Assembly: GCA_028571685.1 (NCBI GenBank)
Contig: CM053143.1
Coordinates: 154,746,329-154,810,328, forward strand
Length of the DNA stretch: 64,000 nt
Direction of reading: 5' to 3'
Origin: Heterohyrax brucei
Taxonomy: Eukaryota > Chordata > Mammalia > Hyracoidea > Procaviidae
Part shown: positions 34,860 to 47,200 of the stretch, in pieces
Position numbering within the stretch: the stretch's first letter is position 1
How the letters are laid out: the number at the start of each line of letters is the position of its first letter
The notes under the pieces: model-generated
What the model saw: the letters and a program-made list of their open reading frames with translations, nothing else
Told to the model about the DNA's origin: nothing
Databases searched by the model: none
Program-made: the position numbers and the translations under genes

Positions 34860-35920
34860 CTGATCTCACCCCATTTGGAACAAGGGAGAAGGAAAAACAC
34901 CACAGACACAAGGGGAAGATTAGTCCCAATGACTAGTGGACCACAAGCAGTATAGCCTCTGCCACACTGAATCCAGCACAACTAGATGCCAGTCAGCTAC
35001 CACCAGTGTCTGTTCTGAAAGGAATCACAACACAAGGTCCTGAACAGAAGTCGAGAAAAAAACACAGAACAAAATTCCAACTCACCCAAGAGACCAGACT
35101 TACTGGTCTGAAAGACCCTGAAGAAAGCCCAAGACTATGGCTCCCAGACACACTTTCATCTCAGTAATAAAGTCACTCCTGAGGTTCACCCGTAAGACAA
35201 AGATTAGGCAGATCCTTAAAACCAAAGTAAATGCAACATACCAGACCAGTGGCAAAGACAAGAAAGCAGGAAGGGACAGTGTCATGGATTGAATTGTGTC
35301 CCCCCCAAAAATGTGTGTAGCCATTTGCTTAGGCCAAGATTCTCAGTACTGTGTGACATTCCTCCGTGTTGTAAACCCTTCCTCTGTGATGTTAATGACG
35401 GAAGATGGGTGTCAACTGTTGCATTGGTGGGACTGGACTCAATGTATAAGACTGTATTTCCCTTGAGGCCTTCTCTTGGGATGTAACGAAAAGGGAAGGA
35501 AGGGAAGAAATGGGACCTCCTATCACCTAGAAGTAGAGCTGGGAACTGAGCTGACCCTGTGCCTCAGAAGCTCCCAGTCCAAGGCCAGACTGAAAACAAA
35601 GACACTCCTCCAAGGCCAGCAGAGAAAGCCTTTCCCTGGAGCTGACATCCTGAATTTGGACTTGCAGCCTACTAGACTGTGACAAAATAAAACTTCTCTT
35701 TTTAAAGTCCACCTGTAGTATTTCTGCTATAGCAGTGCTAGATGATTACAATAAAGAGGAAAGCTGTTAATACGGAACACAAGGTTGAGAAAGGGACAGT
35801 GTTGACATGTCGTGGGAGTTTGCAACCAATGTCACAAAACAGTATGTGTACTAATTGTTAATTGTTTAATGACTAGTATGACCTGTAAATCGTCATCTAA
35901 ATTTTTTTTAAAAGTCACAC
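34860..35920 (+). mobile_element. Younger truncated L1 3' end nested in the old L1
   Basis: A 3' UTR module with 'agaccagacttactggtctg' and 'tttgcaaccaatgtcacaaa', ending near a short A-run. It separates ORF2 sequence at 34858 from its direct continuation at about 35929, so it must have inserted later. It carries a nested solo LTR (35282-35751). Confidence 0.7.
35282..35751 (+). mobile_element. MaLR-like solo LTR nested in an L1 tail
   Basis: Runs from 'tcatggattgaattgtgtcc' to 'agcagtgctagatgattaca', with AATAAA near 35685. It interrupts the L1 3' UTR at 34860-35920. Confidence 0.65.
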
Positions 35921-36404
35921 AAATGAAGGGGGAAATAAAGCAAGAAAATCCTTATGATCCAGCAATCCCTTTCCTAGGTATATATCCGAGAGAAACAAGA
36001 CCTGTCATACAAAAAGACACAGGCACACCCACGTTCACTGCAGCATTATTCACAATAGCAAAAAGATGGAAACGACCTAGATATCCATCAACAGATGAAT
36101 GGATCCACAAACTATGGTACATACACACAGTGGAATACTGTGCGACAATTAAGAACAACGACAAATCTGCAAAACACCTCAGAATATGAATGAATCTGTA
36201 GGACATTATGCTGAACCATGTGAATCAATCACAAAACAACAAACACTATATGGGACGACTACTATAAAACTTCAAGGAAAGGCTTACACACAGTAATAAA
36301 CAATCTTTGAAGGTTGCCAGAGAGGAGAGGAGAGGAGAAGGGAAAATCACTTGATGGTAGACATGCATTAATTCACGTGAAGGGAAAGGCAATATACACC
36401 ATAG

Positions 36405-36922
36405 GAATGTCACTCCAAAATTTGTGTCAACTTCATGAGTCGGATCCGACTCTACGGCACTTGGCTTGGCTGGCTGGCTAGGTCATGATTTCAAGTATTG
36501 TGTGACTGTCCACAGTACTGTCACCCGATGTGATTTTCCTGTGTTATAAACTCTACCTCTTTGATGTTAATGAAGTAGGATTAGAGGCTGTTCTGTTAAT
36601 AAGGCACAATTCAATCCACAAGATTAGGTTGTATAATGACACAATCCCTTCCAATATAAAAGGGAGAAGCAACCACAGACAGGAGTACCTCATATCACCA
36701 TGAAAGCAGTACCTGGAACAGAGCATGTCATGTGAAACTGGGGTTCCTATGCTGAAAAGCTCCTAGACCAAGGGGAAGATTAATGACAAGGACTTTCTCC
36801 CAGAATCAATATAGACAGAAAGCCGTCTCCTGGAGCTGGCATCCCGAAATTGGACTTCTAACTCTTCGTAAAAGCCACCTACATGTGGCATTTCTGTTTA
36901 TAGCAGGACTAGCTGATCCAGA
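36405..36922 (+). mobile_element. MaLR-like solo LTR nested in the old L1
   Basis: Same family: 'aggtcatgatttcaagtatt', 'aattcaatccacaagattag' and the terminal 'agcaggactagctgatccag'. The 5' part (36430-36470) contains a SINE-like scrap, so the left edge is approximate. Confidence 0.6.
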
Positions 36923-37750
36923 TAAGAAGTCAGCACAACTTGTCCAAGGCAAAGTACGACAGAGTGAGGAAAGCAAAAAAAAAAAGGCAGCAACAGTAAA
37001 TCCTGTAACAGATACAACTCTACAACAACAGTAAACACAAACAGTAACTTATAATCAGATACACAGGTAGACATGCATGCTGAATAGGGACAGGTATACT
37101 CATATACATATATAGGTTTGGTTGTGGGTATTTTTACAATATACTTACATATGTAGCATGTATATTTATATATAAATTACAGCAGAGTACACAGAGGACA
37201 CCGCCAGAGAAGCTTCCTAGATACAACCAAACATCTCACAGGACCAAACTGCTCGACTAATTAATGGCAAGTGACCTCAGTCTCAGAGCACACGTAGGTC
37301 AACTGGCACAACACAGTTCATAAAAAAAACATTCTACATCCTACTTTGGAAAGTAGCATCTGGGGTCTTCAAAGCTTGAAAGTGACCATCTAAGTTGCAG
37401 CTACTGGTTTCACCTCTTCCGGAGCAAAGGAGAACGAAGAAAACCAGAGGCAGAGGGAAGCAATCTGTCCAAAGAACTAATGGTTCACGTGAACCACAAC
37501 GTCCACTAGCCTGAGAACAGAAGAGTTAGATGGTGCCAGGCTACCAACACTGATCGCTCTAATCAGGGCCCAGGACAGAGCAAGAGAAAAATACAAAACA
37601 ACATTCAAACTCACAAAAAAGATCCAATTTACTGATCTGATAGAGACTGGAAGAAGTCTGGGACTAGGGTTCCTAGACATCCCCCTTTGAAGTCAGAACT
37701 GAAGCCACTCTCGAAGTTCACCTTTCAGCCAAATATTAAACAAGTCTATA

Positions 37751-37912
37751 AAGCCTGGTGGCATAGTGGTTACCTGCTACAGCTGCTAACTAAAAGGGCG
37801 GCAGCTCAAATCTACCAGATGCTCCCTGGAAACTCTATGGTGCGGTTCTACTTTATCCTACAGGGTTGCTATGAGTTGGGATCAGCTCAATGGCAGTAGG
37901 TTTGGTTTTAGG
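37751..37912 (+). mobile_element. AfroSINE, forward, inside the L1 3' UTR
   Basis: 'gcctggtggcatagtggtta' to 'gcagtaggtttggttttagg'. Confidence 0.93.
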
Positions 37913-39067
37913 TTATAAAACAAAAATAACACCCATGAGGAATGTGCTCCTCTACAACAATTAAGTATATGAGACCAAAAGGACAACTGTGGCCCAAAAG
38001 ATAAGATGAGAAGGCAGGAAGGAGCAGCAAAACCAGACAAATGGAAAAAGGGGACTCTGAGGTAGAAACAGAGAGCATGCTGACACACTGTAGGGATTAC
38101 AATCAATGACACAAAACAATTTTTTATATAAATTATTGAATGGGAAATTAATTTGCTCTGTTAACCTTCACCTAAAGGACACTAAATGTTCCAAAACAAA
38201 AGTTTAGGTGTACATAGCTTGAAATAAACAAAGAAAATGTAATAGACAACATTTAACATGTTGGGTAAAGTTCTCCTTTGAAATAAATGGCATTTGGTTT
38301 TGCAAGTGAGGAAAGACAGTGCACTTTTTGAGGAGGCTGAAAGTCAGAGCTCTGGTTTCTTTAATTAAAGATCATAGAACTACAGAGAGAAACAAATACT
38401 GAGCCTCAGCTGGAATACAAAATGCTGATCCTTGCAATACTGTTCTCTCTCCTACTGCACTTACTGTAACACTGGATCTCAAACCATGGTTCTTGTAATC
38501 TTATGTGACAACTTAGGGTGGGAAAGCAACAATACCAAAGCCCTCTTGGTCAATGTCATCAGGATGTGTGTTTGACAGATGTATCAGAGCACTAGTCTTA
38601 TCTTCCGAGGATGCCCTGGCAGCTCCCTTAGCTCACTTTTCTTCCTTCTCAACAGTAGGTAGGGGAAGCAGATCATCAGCACTCATAGGAATATGGAAAT
38701 TTAGCTCCAAAAGAGACACTGGAAGATGATTTGCACAAACTACTCTCTGACTCCCAGTTGAAAACACTGAGGTTTAAGGAAGTGAAAAGTCACATTTTCT
38801 AGAGCATCGACCTCGTGCCAGGAAATCCAAGTATCCATAGATTTCACCCTTATAATTACTTCCATAGCAAGGCCTGGGATTCAGGGATATTTAACATGTG
38901 GAAGCTAGACTAGAACCCAGACCCCAGGCTGTCTGCATGCTGCCTTGTGACAACGAGAGTAAAAGCCAAGAGGTAAAGAAAGCATCTTTTGTATCCCAGT
39001 TCTGTTCCAGCTCAGCCTGACTTATGGGAGGTCCTGTGTATCAGGGTATAACTATCTTTCATATGGA

Positions 39068-39178
39068 TGTCAATAGCTGGTTTTTCAAAAGTGGATAGCC
39101 AGGCTTTTCTTACAAGCTGCATCTAACCTTTTGGTTAGCAGCTGAGTGTGTTCACCATTTGCACTAGCCAGAGACTCT
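39068..39178 (-). mobile_element. AfroSINE long variant fragment, reverse
   Basis: 'tagccaggcttttcttacaa' to 'accttttggttagcagctga'. Confidence 0.7.
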
Positions 39179-39184
39179 ATTAGT

Positions 39185-39345
39185 CAGGCAATAAGCAAGC
39201 TGTTTGACCTCTCTGTGCCTTTGTTTCCTCATCCCTAAATCATTGACAGTGACAGAAACTGCCTTCTCAGTTTTGTTGTGGAGATTAAATGAGTAACTAT
39301 TGAAAGTACTTAAAACAGAACTTGGTAAGTAGTCAGTACTGAATT
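39185..39345 (+). repeat. MIR, forward orientation
   Basis: 'tgacctctctgtgcctttgt', 'ttcctcatccctaaatcatt' and 'gtggagattaaatgagtaac'. Confidence 0.85.
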
Positions 39346-39892
39346 CCCACTGTCACCGTTACCTATGTTATTCTAAACACGGCAAAAGCTTTTTGTTGCT
39401 TAAGTTGGCCCTGGGGATGAAAATGAAAATGTTTTTACTGAAGAACACTGGGAAAAATACTTGTTCAAAGAAGAAAACAACAGTGCCAAAGGGCCTCCTC
39501 CCAACAATAGAAGGCCCTTGACCACCGCCTTGATGTATCCAGACCCAGGGTCACAAGGGCACAGCGGCCCCCACAATGCCTGGGGTGCCCTTTTGGCCTC
39601 TCTTTGTCTTTCTTTGACTGACTCCTCCTCCTCCACCAAGGAAGCTCAGCGTGAAGGTCACGCCCTCTGCAAAGGCATCCTCCTGCCACTCCCTCCTTTA
39701 GGTTCCCACAACCCTGTGGGGAACCTCGCCAGCCTCTGTCAGCCTCCCTCAGGGAATCCAAGAGTGACTACTCCCCTGTGCTGCCAATCACTAACAAATG
39801 CAAAGGAGCTCAAGGCAGCAGGAGGGTCAGGCAACTGGTCCTGGAAAAGAAAAAGTGATGGAAGGGCCCGAGAGGCAGTCTCTGAGAGGAAG

Positions 39893-40092
39893 GAGACTGG
39901 TGGCGCAGTGTCTCACTGCTCAACCAAAGGTTGCAGCTGGGACCCACCAGCTACCCTGTGGGAGAAAGAAGTGCCAGTCTGCTTTCATAAAGGTAACAGC
40001 CCCAGAAACCTTACAGGACAGTTCTACTCTGTCCTAGAAGGTCTCTATGAGTTGGTACTGACTCGATGGCAATTGTTTCTGAGTTTTTTGTA
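39893..40092 (+). mobile_element. AfroSINE, forward, extended variant
   Basis: 'agactggtggcgcagtgtct' to 'ctgactcgatggcaattgtt'. Confidence 0.85.
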
Positions 40093-40734
40093 AGGTGGGA
40101 TACCAGCAACAGGGAGACACATGTACAGAACTAGAAACAACAAGCATGGCCTGGGGTGTCCTGCAACTGCAGGAGCAAGTGACTGGGTACCAGTCTTCCA
40201 AAAACGTTTATTCTCGAATTACCTCTCCCCCTTAAAACATAAAACTTATAAGAAATATTAGAAATCAGGCATTCATCACCTTTGTGATAGATCATTCAGT
40301 CCATTCACCTGACATGATAAAATGAAACCAACCTCCTTCTCCGAGGAGACAGCTTAGCTAAAGCAGCTGATCAGGACTGCCAGTGTGACAGATGACAGCA
40401 GAGTACATGGGGTTCTGGGTCCTCAGAGTGAAAATGGGGACCATCACAGAAGACCTATCTCCACAGAGAAGATTTTCAAACTTCACCCTTTCCTGGGAGG
40501 AGTGTCGTGACAACAGACAGTAGTAGTGGGAACAGTCAAACGCTGAGTCCTAATGCATGACAGCGAAGGACAACTGGCAGAGGAGAGAGTTACTGGAGTT
40601 GATGCTGTCAGCTGCCATAAAGTTGGTCCCAGACTTGTTGAGCCCCCACACATAAAGAAACAAAATGTTGACTGAGCCTGCACCATCCCTATGATCAATT
40701 AGGAATCAGACAGTATTCTGTTGTGATCCAAAGA

Positions 40735-40992
40735 ATTTTCACTGGCCGATTTTTGGAAGCAGATCACCAGGCCTTTCTTCCCAGTCTGTCTAAATCTGGA
40801 AGCTCTGAGGAAACCTATTCTGCACCACAACAATACACAAGCCATCTGTGACAGATATGTAAGTACTATTCATGAGGTATACCAGCTAAGACTCAAACCC
40901 CGGTCTCCTACCACATGGAGGGCAAGAATTCTACCACTGAACCTCCAATTCTACCACTGAACCTCCAATTCTACCACGGAACCTCCAATGTC
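40735..40992 (-). mobile_element. SINE with a tRNA-Gly-like head, reverse, with triplicated 20-mer
   Basis: Body 'cactggccgatttttggaag' as at 22990. The head 'ggagggcaagaattctacca' is the reverse of a tRNA-Gly-like A-box region. The 20-bp unit aattctaccactgaacctcc occurs three times at 40927-40986, the last copy with one change (40978). Confidence 0.75.
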
Positions 40993-41239
40993 TTGGTCAA
41001 AGGCAAGAGGGAAGGTCAATTCTTGCAAAGTGGAGGAATTAAGACAGCACAATGAATTTGTGGATTCCCAGTTTTTTTATGACCCATGATGGTGTCAGGC
41101 AACCTGCAGATGGCAAGAAATGAGGCCAGTCAAATCTCAAAGAGCCATCCAAGCAAGGCAAGGCTGCCTTCCCAACATAAGCTCTGGAGAAGAAGTGCAA
41201 GAACGATCTGCTCTTATGTTCTTTTCCAGGGAGCTAACC

Positions 41240-41403
41240 AAAACACAGACCCACTGCAGTTAAGTCTATTCCAACTGACAGTGATCCTATAGGACAAAGC
41301 AGAACTGCCCCATAGGGTTTCCAAGGGGCAGCTGGTGCATTTGAACTGATGACCTTTTAGTTACCAACCAGGTTCTTCAACCACTTTGCCACCAGTGTTC
41401 CCA
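41240..41403 (-). mobile_element. AfroSINE, reverse
   Basis: 'cagaactgccccatagggtt' to 'caaccactttgccaccagtg'. Confidence 0.92.
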
Positions 41404-41879
41404 GGAGCTAGTGACCATTAACCTAAATGGGGATTCATCCTTGGCTTAATAGCCACGCTTAGCTCTTTGATTTAGTCCCCATGAATTTAAAAAGAGATAC
41501 CAGGTCATTCAACAATTTACACTGTTGACTCTTCCCAACTATGACTGCTGGTCAAATCTACTGTGAACTCAATAGCCCTGAAGAGAAGCCATCATAGACA
41601 CTGGGGCAAAAGAGGTCTCTGAGAATAGCCACTCCATCCCTCCAAGTTCACTGCGAAGATCAGGTCCACAGATGTGTTCTAAAGCCAAGGTCTCGTCTCC
41701 CCGCCCAATGCCCTAACCTAGGTTTCGCTCAAAACTTCGTGGGAACCTATATCCACAGGATATCCTGCCTTTATTTCAAGAAAGAAACCTGGGTGGAGGC
41801 TGCAGTGCTCCTATCCCTTTAAATCTGTGGCCACCAACTTCAGGATCCTGGGAATTAAGCACAGGTAAGCAGCTACTAG

Positions 41880-42030
41880 GGGAAACCCCGGTGCTGCAGT
41901 GGTCAAGTGTCACGGCTGTTAACTGAATGGTCAGTGGTTTGAATTCACAAGGTGCTCCCTGGAAACTCTATACGGCAATTCTACTGTCCTATAGGGTCAC
42001 TGGAAGAATCAACTTAATCAGTGAACTGAG
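41880..42030 (+). mobile_element. AfroSINE, forward
   Basis: 'cggctgttaactgaatggtc' to 'gtcctatagggtcactggaa'. Confidence 0.88.
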
Positions 42031-42789
42031 GTACCTTTTTGATTATTTCAATTTAATTAAGGAATGACTACACATTACAAATGAACTGACCATCTGAAAA
42101 TGTAAATATGCCTTACTTTGCAAATACCAACCAGATCTCCTTTTTCATCTTTGTCAAAGGCAATTATTAGAACTAAAATTTAGACTAATTTCTTAAGAAA
42201 TGCATTCAGAAAGCAGCTCCTCCCTCCTGATCCAGTTCAACTACTCACACTGTTACAGCAATTTAAATTTCCTTCCAGAATACTTTCAGATCTGAACACA
42301 CATACTCAGAGACACAGACAGATGACTCACCCAACTAACACAAACAGAACATACGCCACTAAAAGCGAAGAACACGATTTCTCAACCATGTTATTGAACC
42401 ATCCACAGAAAAGCAGCTCATTTGTTTCCAGTAAAGTGTCTAATGTGCTGTCATGTAAACCTTCTCACCAGCCTCCACTCACCAAACCAGGCTACTCCCT
42501 ACCCTCCAAGACCACACACTGAGAGAGAAGAGTCCTCAGTATCACGATGCCTTTCTGCCATGGGTGGAAAGAAGGCTACCAAGGAAATCAGCACCCTCAT
42601 CCATCAAATTTCCCCAAACTCTGAGTCAAAATGAGACCTGGAAAAAGCAAAGCTACAGAGTGACAACTTTCAGACTACACCTGATGAAGACCTATGGTTT
42701 GTGAAATCCATGCAGGAGGCTGGAAGTGCTGAGAAACTGTGCAAATGTGGTTCTGAAGTCTCCACCCACCTATTTTATAGGGTTTATGG

Positions 42790-43002
42790 TGGTCCTTGGT
42801 GTGGTTCAAGCAGTTAACAAACTTGGGGCTGTTGACCAAGAGGCTGAAGGTTCAAGTTTTCCCAGAAGTACCTGGGAAGGCCTGGTGATCTACTTCTGAA
42901 AAATCAAGCCCTGAAAACCCTCCAGAGCACAGTTCTCTTCTGACACACATGGGGTCACTCTGAGTGAGAGCTGACTCCACAAGAACTGAGTACCAGAAAT
43001 TA
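42790..43002 (+). mobile_element. AfroSINE long variant, forward
   Basis: 'ggtgatctacttctgaaaaa' and 'tgacacacatggggtcactc'. Confidence 0.88.
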
Positions 43003-43309
43003 AACAAACAAACAAAAGAGTTACAGTCAATATCTAAAAAGATAAAAGTCTGCGAAGCACTGGCTTTATTATTACCAAAAGGAAAAAGTTGGTTTGAGTT
43101 GAGTCTTGATGGAATGGCAAAATTCAGGGCTTTTTGGTGGAAGAGGAGAGATCTAAGAGCTGGAAAGAACAACTTGCTTGATCAAAGGTAACAGCTCCTC
43201 CAACTCAGAACACTCTTCCTTCTAAATACACAGCACTTGCAATCTCCATCATTAACAGGGCCATCTTTCACACTCGTTGTTCTGGGTGGGCCAAACAACA
43301 TGTGCTCAT

Positions 43310-43640
43310 TCTTTTCTGCTGACCCAAAGGTTGGCTGGTTGAATCTATCAGGCACTCCTCAGAAACCATGGGGGGGGGGGCAGTTCTACTCTGTCCTATA
43401 GGATCACTGTGAGTCAGGATCAACTCGACAGCAATGGGTTTGCAGCTTTTTACTGGTGAAAAGGCTGTCTGTTTGAACCGAAAGAGGTTCAAACCATGGA
43501 AGAAAAGCTTGGCAATGTGCTCCCACAAAGATTACAGCCATGAAAACCCTACAGGGGAATTCTACTCTATAACACATTGGGTTACAATGAGTCAGAGTCG
43601 ACTGGATAGTAATGAGTTTGAAAGGTATTTTTGTTGTTGT
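43310..43640 (+). mobile_element. Two AfroSINEs in tandem, forward
   Basis: The first (43310-43440) has a run of 11 G (43370-43380) where the family has GGGG. The second (43440-43640) is the variant with 'aaagattacagccatgaaaa', ending in TTGTTGTTG. Confidence 0.88.
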
Positions 43641-43982
43641 TGTTGTCCTTTAACTGTAAACCAGGTCTTGGGATGGGACTCAGAAGTGGGCCCCTTTATT
43701 CGGTCTACCTTTTATCTTACTCCCTTACCCAGCCTGTCTCCTTGTCAATGCAGGACAATCCAACCCTAGTAAGCAGATTTTAAATAGTACTTCCAACCAA
43801 CCTGTTCCAGTACCCTAACCTCAGCAGATACCAAACATGTGCTTCCAAATCCCCAGACTATCACGGAGTGAAATTACAGTGCCGAATTTATAAATCCAAC
43901 TTCCATTTAAAATCGTTTGAACATCTATATGATGATGAAGGAAAAAAAGACAATAGAACCACAGACTCAAGACATGAGATAC

Positions 43983-46092
43983 ATGGTGGCCTACATGTTC
44001 TAACAGTCAACAGTTGGGGGCCACTGCCCTTAAGAGTCATGGGCCCCAGATGGCGCTACAGGCAGCTGCCCAGGTTCTGGGAAGTTCTGGATTGTTTAAC
44101 AACCTTGGGCTTCAGGTACAGTGGCAGCAGCAGAGGAATCTCACACTACCTGAGTACCTGAGCATGGAATTGTTGCAGAAAGCTGGTATCTCCATTCCCA
44201 AAGGACACATGGCAAACTCACCACATGAAACTTTTGCAACTGCCAAAAAATTAGGCTCAAAAGATGCTGTAGTAAAGGCACAAGCTTTAGCTGGTGGTAG
44301 AGGAAAAGGAACATTTGAGAGTGGCCTCAGAGGAGGAGTGAAGATACTTTTCTCTCTAGAAGAGGCAAAAGCTGTTACTTCACAGATGACTGGAAAAACT
44401 TGTATACCAAGCAAACTGGAAAAAAGGCAGAATATGCAATAAAGTATTTGTCTGTGAGTGAAGATATCCCGGGAGGAAATACCACTATGGAAAGCTCATT
44501 TCAAGGTCCTGTATTAATAGGAAGTTCTCAAGGTGGTGTCAACATAAAAGATGTTGAGGCTGAGACTCCTGAGGCCATAGTTAAAGAACCTATAGATATT
44601 GTGGAAGGCATCAGAAAGGAACAAGTTCTCAGGCTTGCACAGAAGATGGGATTTCCACGTAACACTGTGGATTCTGCAGCAGAGAACATGGTCAAGCTTT
44701 ATGAACTTTTTCTGAACTATGATGCCACCACGGTAGAAATAAATCCAATGGTAGAAGATTCAGATGGAGTTGTGCTATGTGTTGATGAAAAACCAATTTT
44801 GATAGTAATTCAGCATATCGTCAGAAGAAAATCTTTGACCTACAGGACTAGACCCAGGAAGATGAAAAGGACAAAGCTGCAACTAAAGCAAATCTCAACT
44901 ACATCAGCCTAGATGGAAATACATGTTGCCTGGTAAATAGTGCTGGTTTGGCTATGGGCACAATGGATATAATAAAACTTCATGGAGGGACGCCAGCCAA
45001 TTTTCTTGATGGTGGTGGTGGTGGTGCCACAGTTGATCAAGTTACAGAAGCATTTCAGCTCATCACTTCAGATAAAAAGGTACAGGCTATTCTGGTCAAC
45101 ATTTTCAGAGGAATCATACAGTGTGATGTTACTGCACAGGATATAGTCACAGCTGTCAAAGACGTGGACATTAAAATACTGATTGTGGTACACTTACAAG
45201 GTGCACGAGTTGATGATGGGAAGGCACTAACAGCAGACAGTGGACTGAAAATTCTTGCTTGTGATGACTTCGATGAGGCTGCTACAATGGTTGTAAAACT
45301 CTCTGAAATAGTGACCTTAGCCAAGCAAGCCCAGTGGATGCGAAATTCCAGTTGCCCCTCTCATCTGACAACCCAGTGGATGGCCAACGGTGTTAAGTGT
45401 GCTATACGCACTGCAGATACTGTGTTCTGTATTATTGTTCCTTTTCTTTTTAGCATGTGGAGGCTGTAATTGCCATCTGAGAATACAAACTTTCAGAAGC
45501 ATTTCATCTGCATTTAATTCCACTGTTCACAACAAACTGGTTGTATAAAAGAATGTATGATGCAGTTATATAGCTTTTTTTGTTGCAGCCTTTTTTGTGC
45601 TTATTCTATAGAATATCACTTGTAATATGTCTGTGTGTTAATTCTGGATACAGAGCTCTTCACTGGTAAGAGTCCTATGAGTAAAACACATATGAAGATA
45701 AAGCTTTATTCTTTAGTCTTAGAAATATATCCAATAACTAGCTTCTGTAATAGAGTACTGTATTGACAGTGTTTTACATATGAAGTAGTTATCTTTAGCA
45801 CCAAATAAATACAAGCCAGTTATATCAATTGCTATTTATAAAGTTTTCAGACACTCCCCAGAATACGCTTCTAAATATTTCAGTGAAGTAACCTGTAAAT
45901 GATTTTAATATAGTTTTAATCACTACAAAACATTGATAACTGTAAGTCTTCATGATTCTGTGGCATTACTAAGAAACAACTGTACGATTATATCAAATAA
46001 AGGTGCGTTTACTAATGACTTAGCAGACAAAATTAAGAATGTCAGTTTAAGTTAATAAAGATCTTCCAGATGTGATTTTGGGGAAAAAAAAA
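43983..46092 (+). pseudogene. SUCLA2: Processed pseudogene of SUCLA2 (ADP-forming succinyl-CoA ligase beta subunit)
   Basis: Intronless copy of the whole SUCLA2 message, antisense to TBC1D1. It starts at the degraded initiator region (ATG at 43983, then a match to the mitochondrial presequence coding region). It runs through [15 protein letters not shown], [35 protein letters not shown] and [11 protein letters not shown] blocks to the C-terminal [10 protein letters not shown], and on through an apparent 3' UTR with several AATAAA signals to an A-run at 46084-46092. The parent makes succinyl-CoA in the TCA cycle in mitochondria. This copy cannot: the presequence has a stop, there are single-base losses around 44393 and 44422, a TGA at the site where the parent has CGA (near 44458), a deletion of about 11 bp near 44490, a further frameshift near 44790, a Trp-to-stop change near 44848, and the normal stop is overrun. 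NIFGGI has become NIFRGI. No clear target-site duplication was found. Confidence 0.95.
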
Positions 46093-46994
46093 CTGAACAT
46101 GTCTGAGGTATAAAAGCACTGTCTCATGAAAGAACTGAGAGTAGACACGCAGTATCTTGATGAAGCGATAACAAAGAGCGTCACAGCAAAAGCCATCTTG
46201 AGGGGCAGAAGAAACAGCTGTGGTGGCCGTCTAGGTCTAAAAGAAAGAAGCTTGAATCCCAGGTGCAGCTGTGGAATGGGAAAGAAAGGGTGGGTGACAG
46301 GCAAGGGGAGGAAGGTGAGAGAATTCTGATGGTGAAGCCAAAGAACCTCCTGAGGGCTTGCCACCTTGACGGCTGGTAAATTAACTCAACCATGGTAGAG
46401 GTAGTAAGGTTTGAGAAAGTAGGCTGCTTTCCTGCAGCAACCAGGAGACAGTTTTTAGTATGCTGACTGGCTTTATTTCCTGCTCAAAGTAAAATAGGTA
46501 AGCCCTAACCTGAAACTCATTTAGTCACAACAAACAGCATTTACGCTCCCTGCTCATTTTTTTTTTTTTTACTATATATGATGTTAGAGCATGAAATCTG
46601 CTAATGTTCTCATTCTCAAATGTTCACATGCAATGTTTCCAACTCCCCAAAGCAAATAAAGATCAGATTTATAAAAATACTCTTAACAAAAGGCAATAGG
46701 AAAACTGGAAAAAAAAAAAGGTAATTGACTTACAACAGAACCAACTTACAATGGAATCACTGGAATGGAAGTACATCATAAATCAGGGGCTACCTATCCT
46801 GAATATTTTACAAAGAAACTGGGGTGGGGGGGGGAATATCTACACACTTTTACTTTCCTAAGATAATGCTCTCAATATTTTCATATGTCTCCCTCTGGCC
46901 TTTTCTTACACTTTCCTGTATGCAGAAATGTAACGTCCAATCTATATTGTAGTTTTTCATTATCATCACACTGTACACATCTCCTAGGTCTGTA

Positions 46995-47200
46995 CTGTTG
47001 TTGTTAGCTGCTGTGGAGTCACCCCAACTCATGACGGCCCCATGTACAATGGGATCAGACCACTGTGATCTACACGGTTTTTAATGACTGATTTTATGAA
47101 GTAGGTCACCAGGCTACTCTTCCTTGCCTTAGTCTGAAAGCTCTGCTGAAACCTGTTCAGGATCACAAGAACCTCTACTGGCAAACAGGCAGGCTCAAGC
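46995..47200 (-). mobile_element. AfroSINE extended variant, reverse
   Basis: 'tgttgttgttagctgctgtg' to 'tcaccaggctactcttcctt' and 'aggatcacaagaacctctac'. Confidence 0.75.

Larger units (their letters stand above)
35925..38205 (+). mobile_element. Old L1, continuation (ORF2 end and 3' UTR)
   Basis: ORF2 resumes with NPYDPAIPFLGIYP near 35945, TFTAALFTIAKRWKRP and the WIHKLWYIHTVEYCATIKN end. It then has a GAGGA-rich tract (36311-36335) and the 3' UTR (36923-38205) with the 'catctggggtcttcaaagct' block and the 'acttactgatctgatagaga' block. Adding this to 29230-34858 and subtracting the SINEs, the foreign L1 tail and the LTR gives roughly 6.7 kb, the length of a complete L1. Confidence 0.8.

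Noticed and set aside
35282..36922. Possible provirus with two LTRs
   Set aside because: The interval holds L1 ORF2 and 3' UTR sequence, not retroviral genes.
39461..40093. 210-codon open frame on the plus strand
   Set aside because: Its last third is an AfroSINE and the rest is GC-rich intron with no recognisable domain; chance openness.
40927..40986. Possible CRISPR-like array
   Set aside because: Three directly abutting 20-mers with no spacers, in a vertebrate SINE.
43983..45475. Possible functional SUCLA2 gene
   Set aside because: Intronless, with multiple frameshifts and stops; a processed pseudogene.
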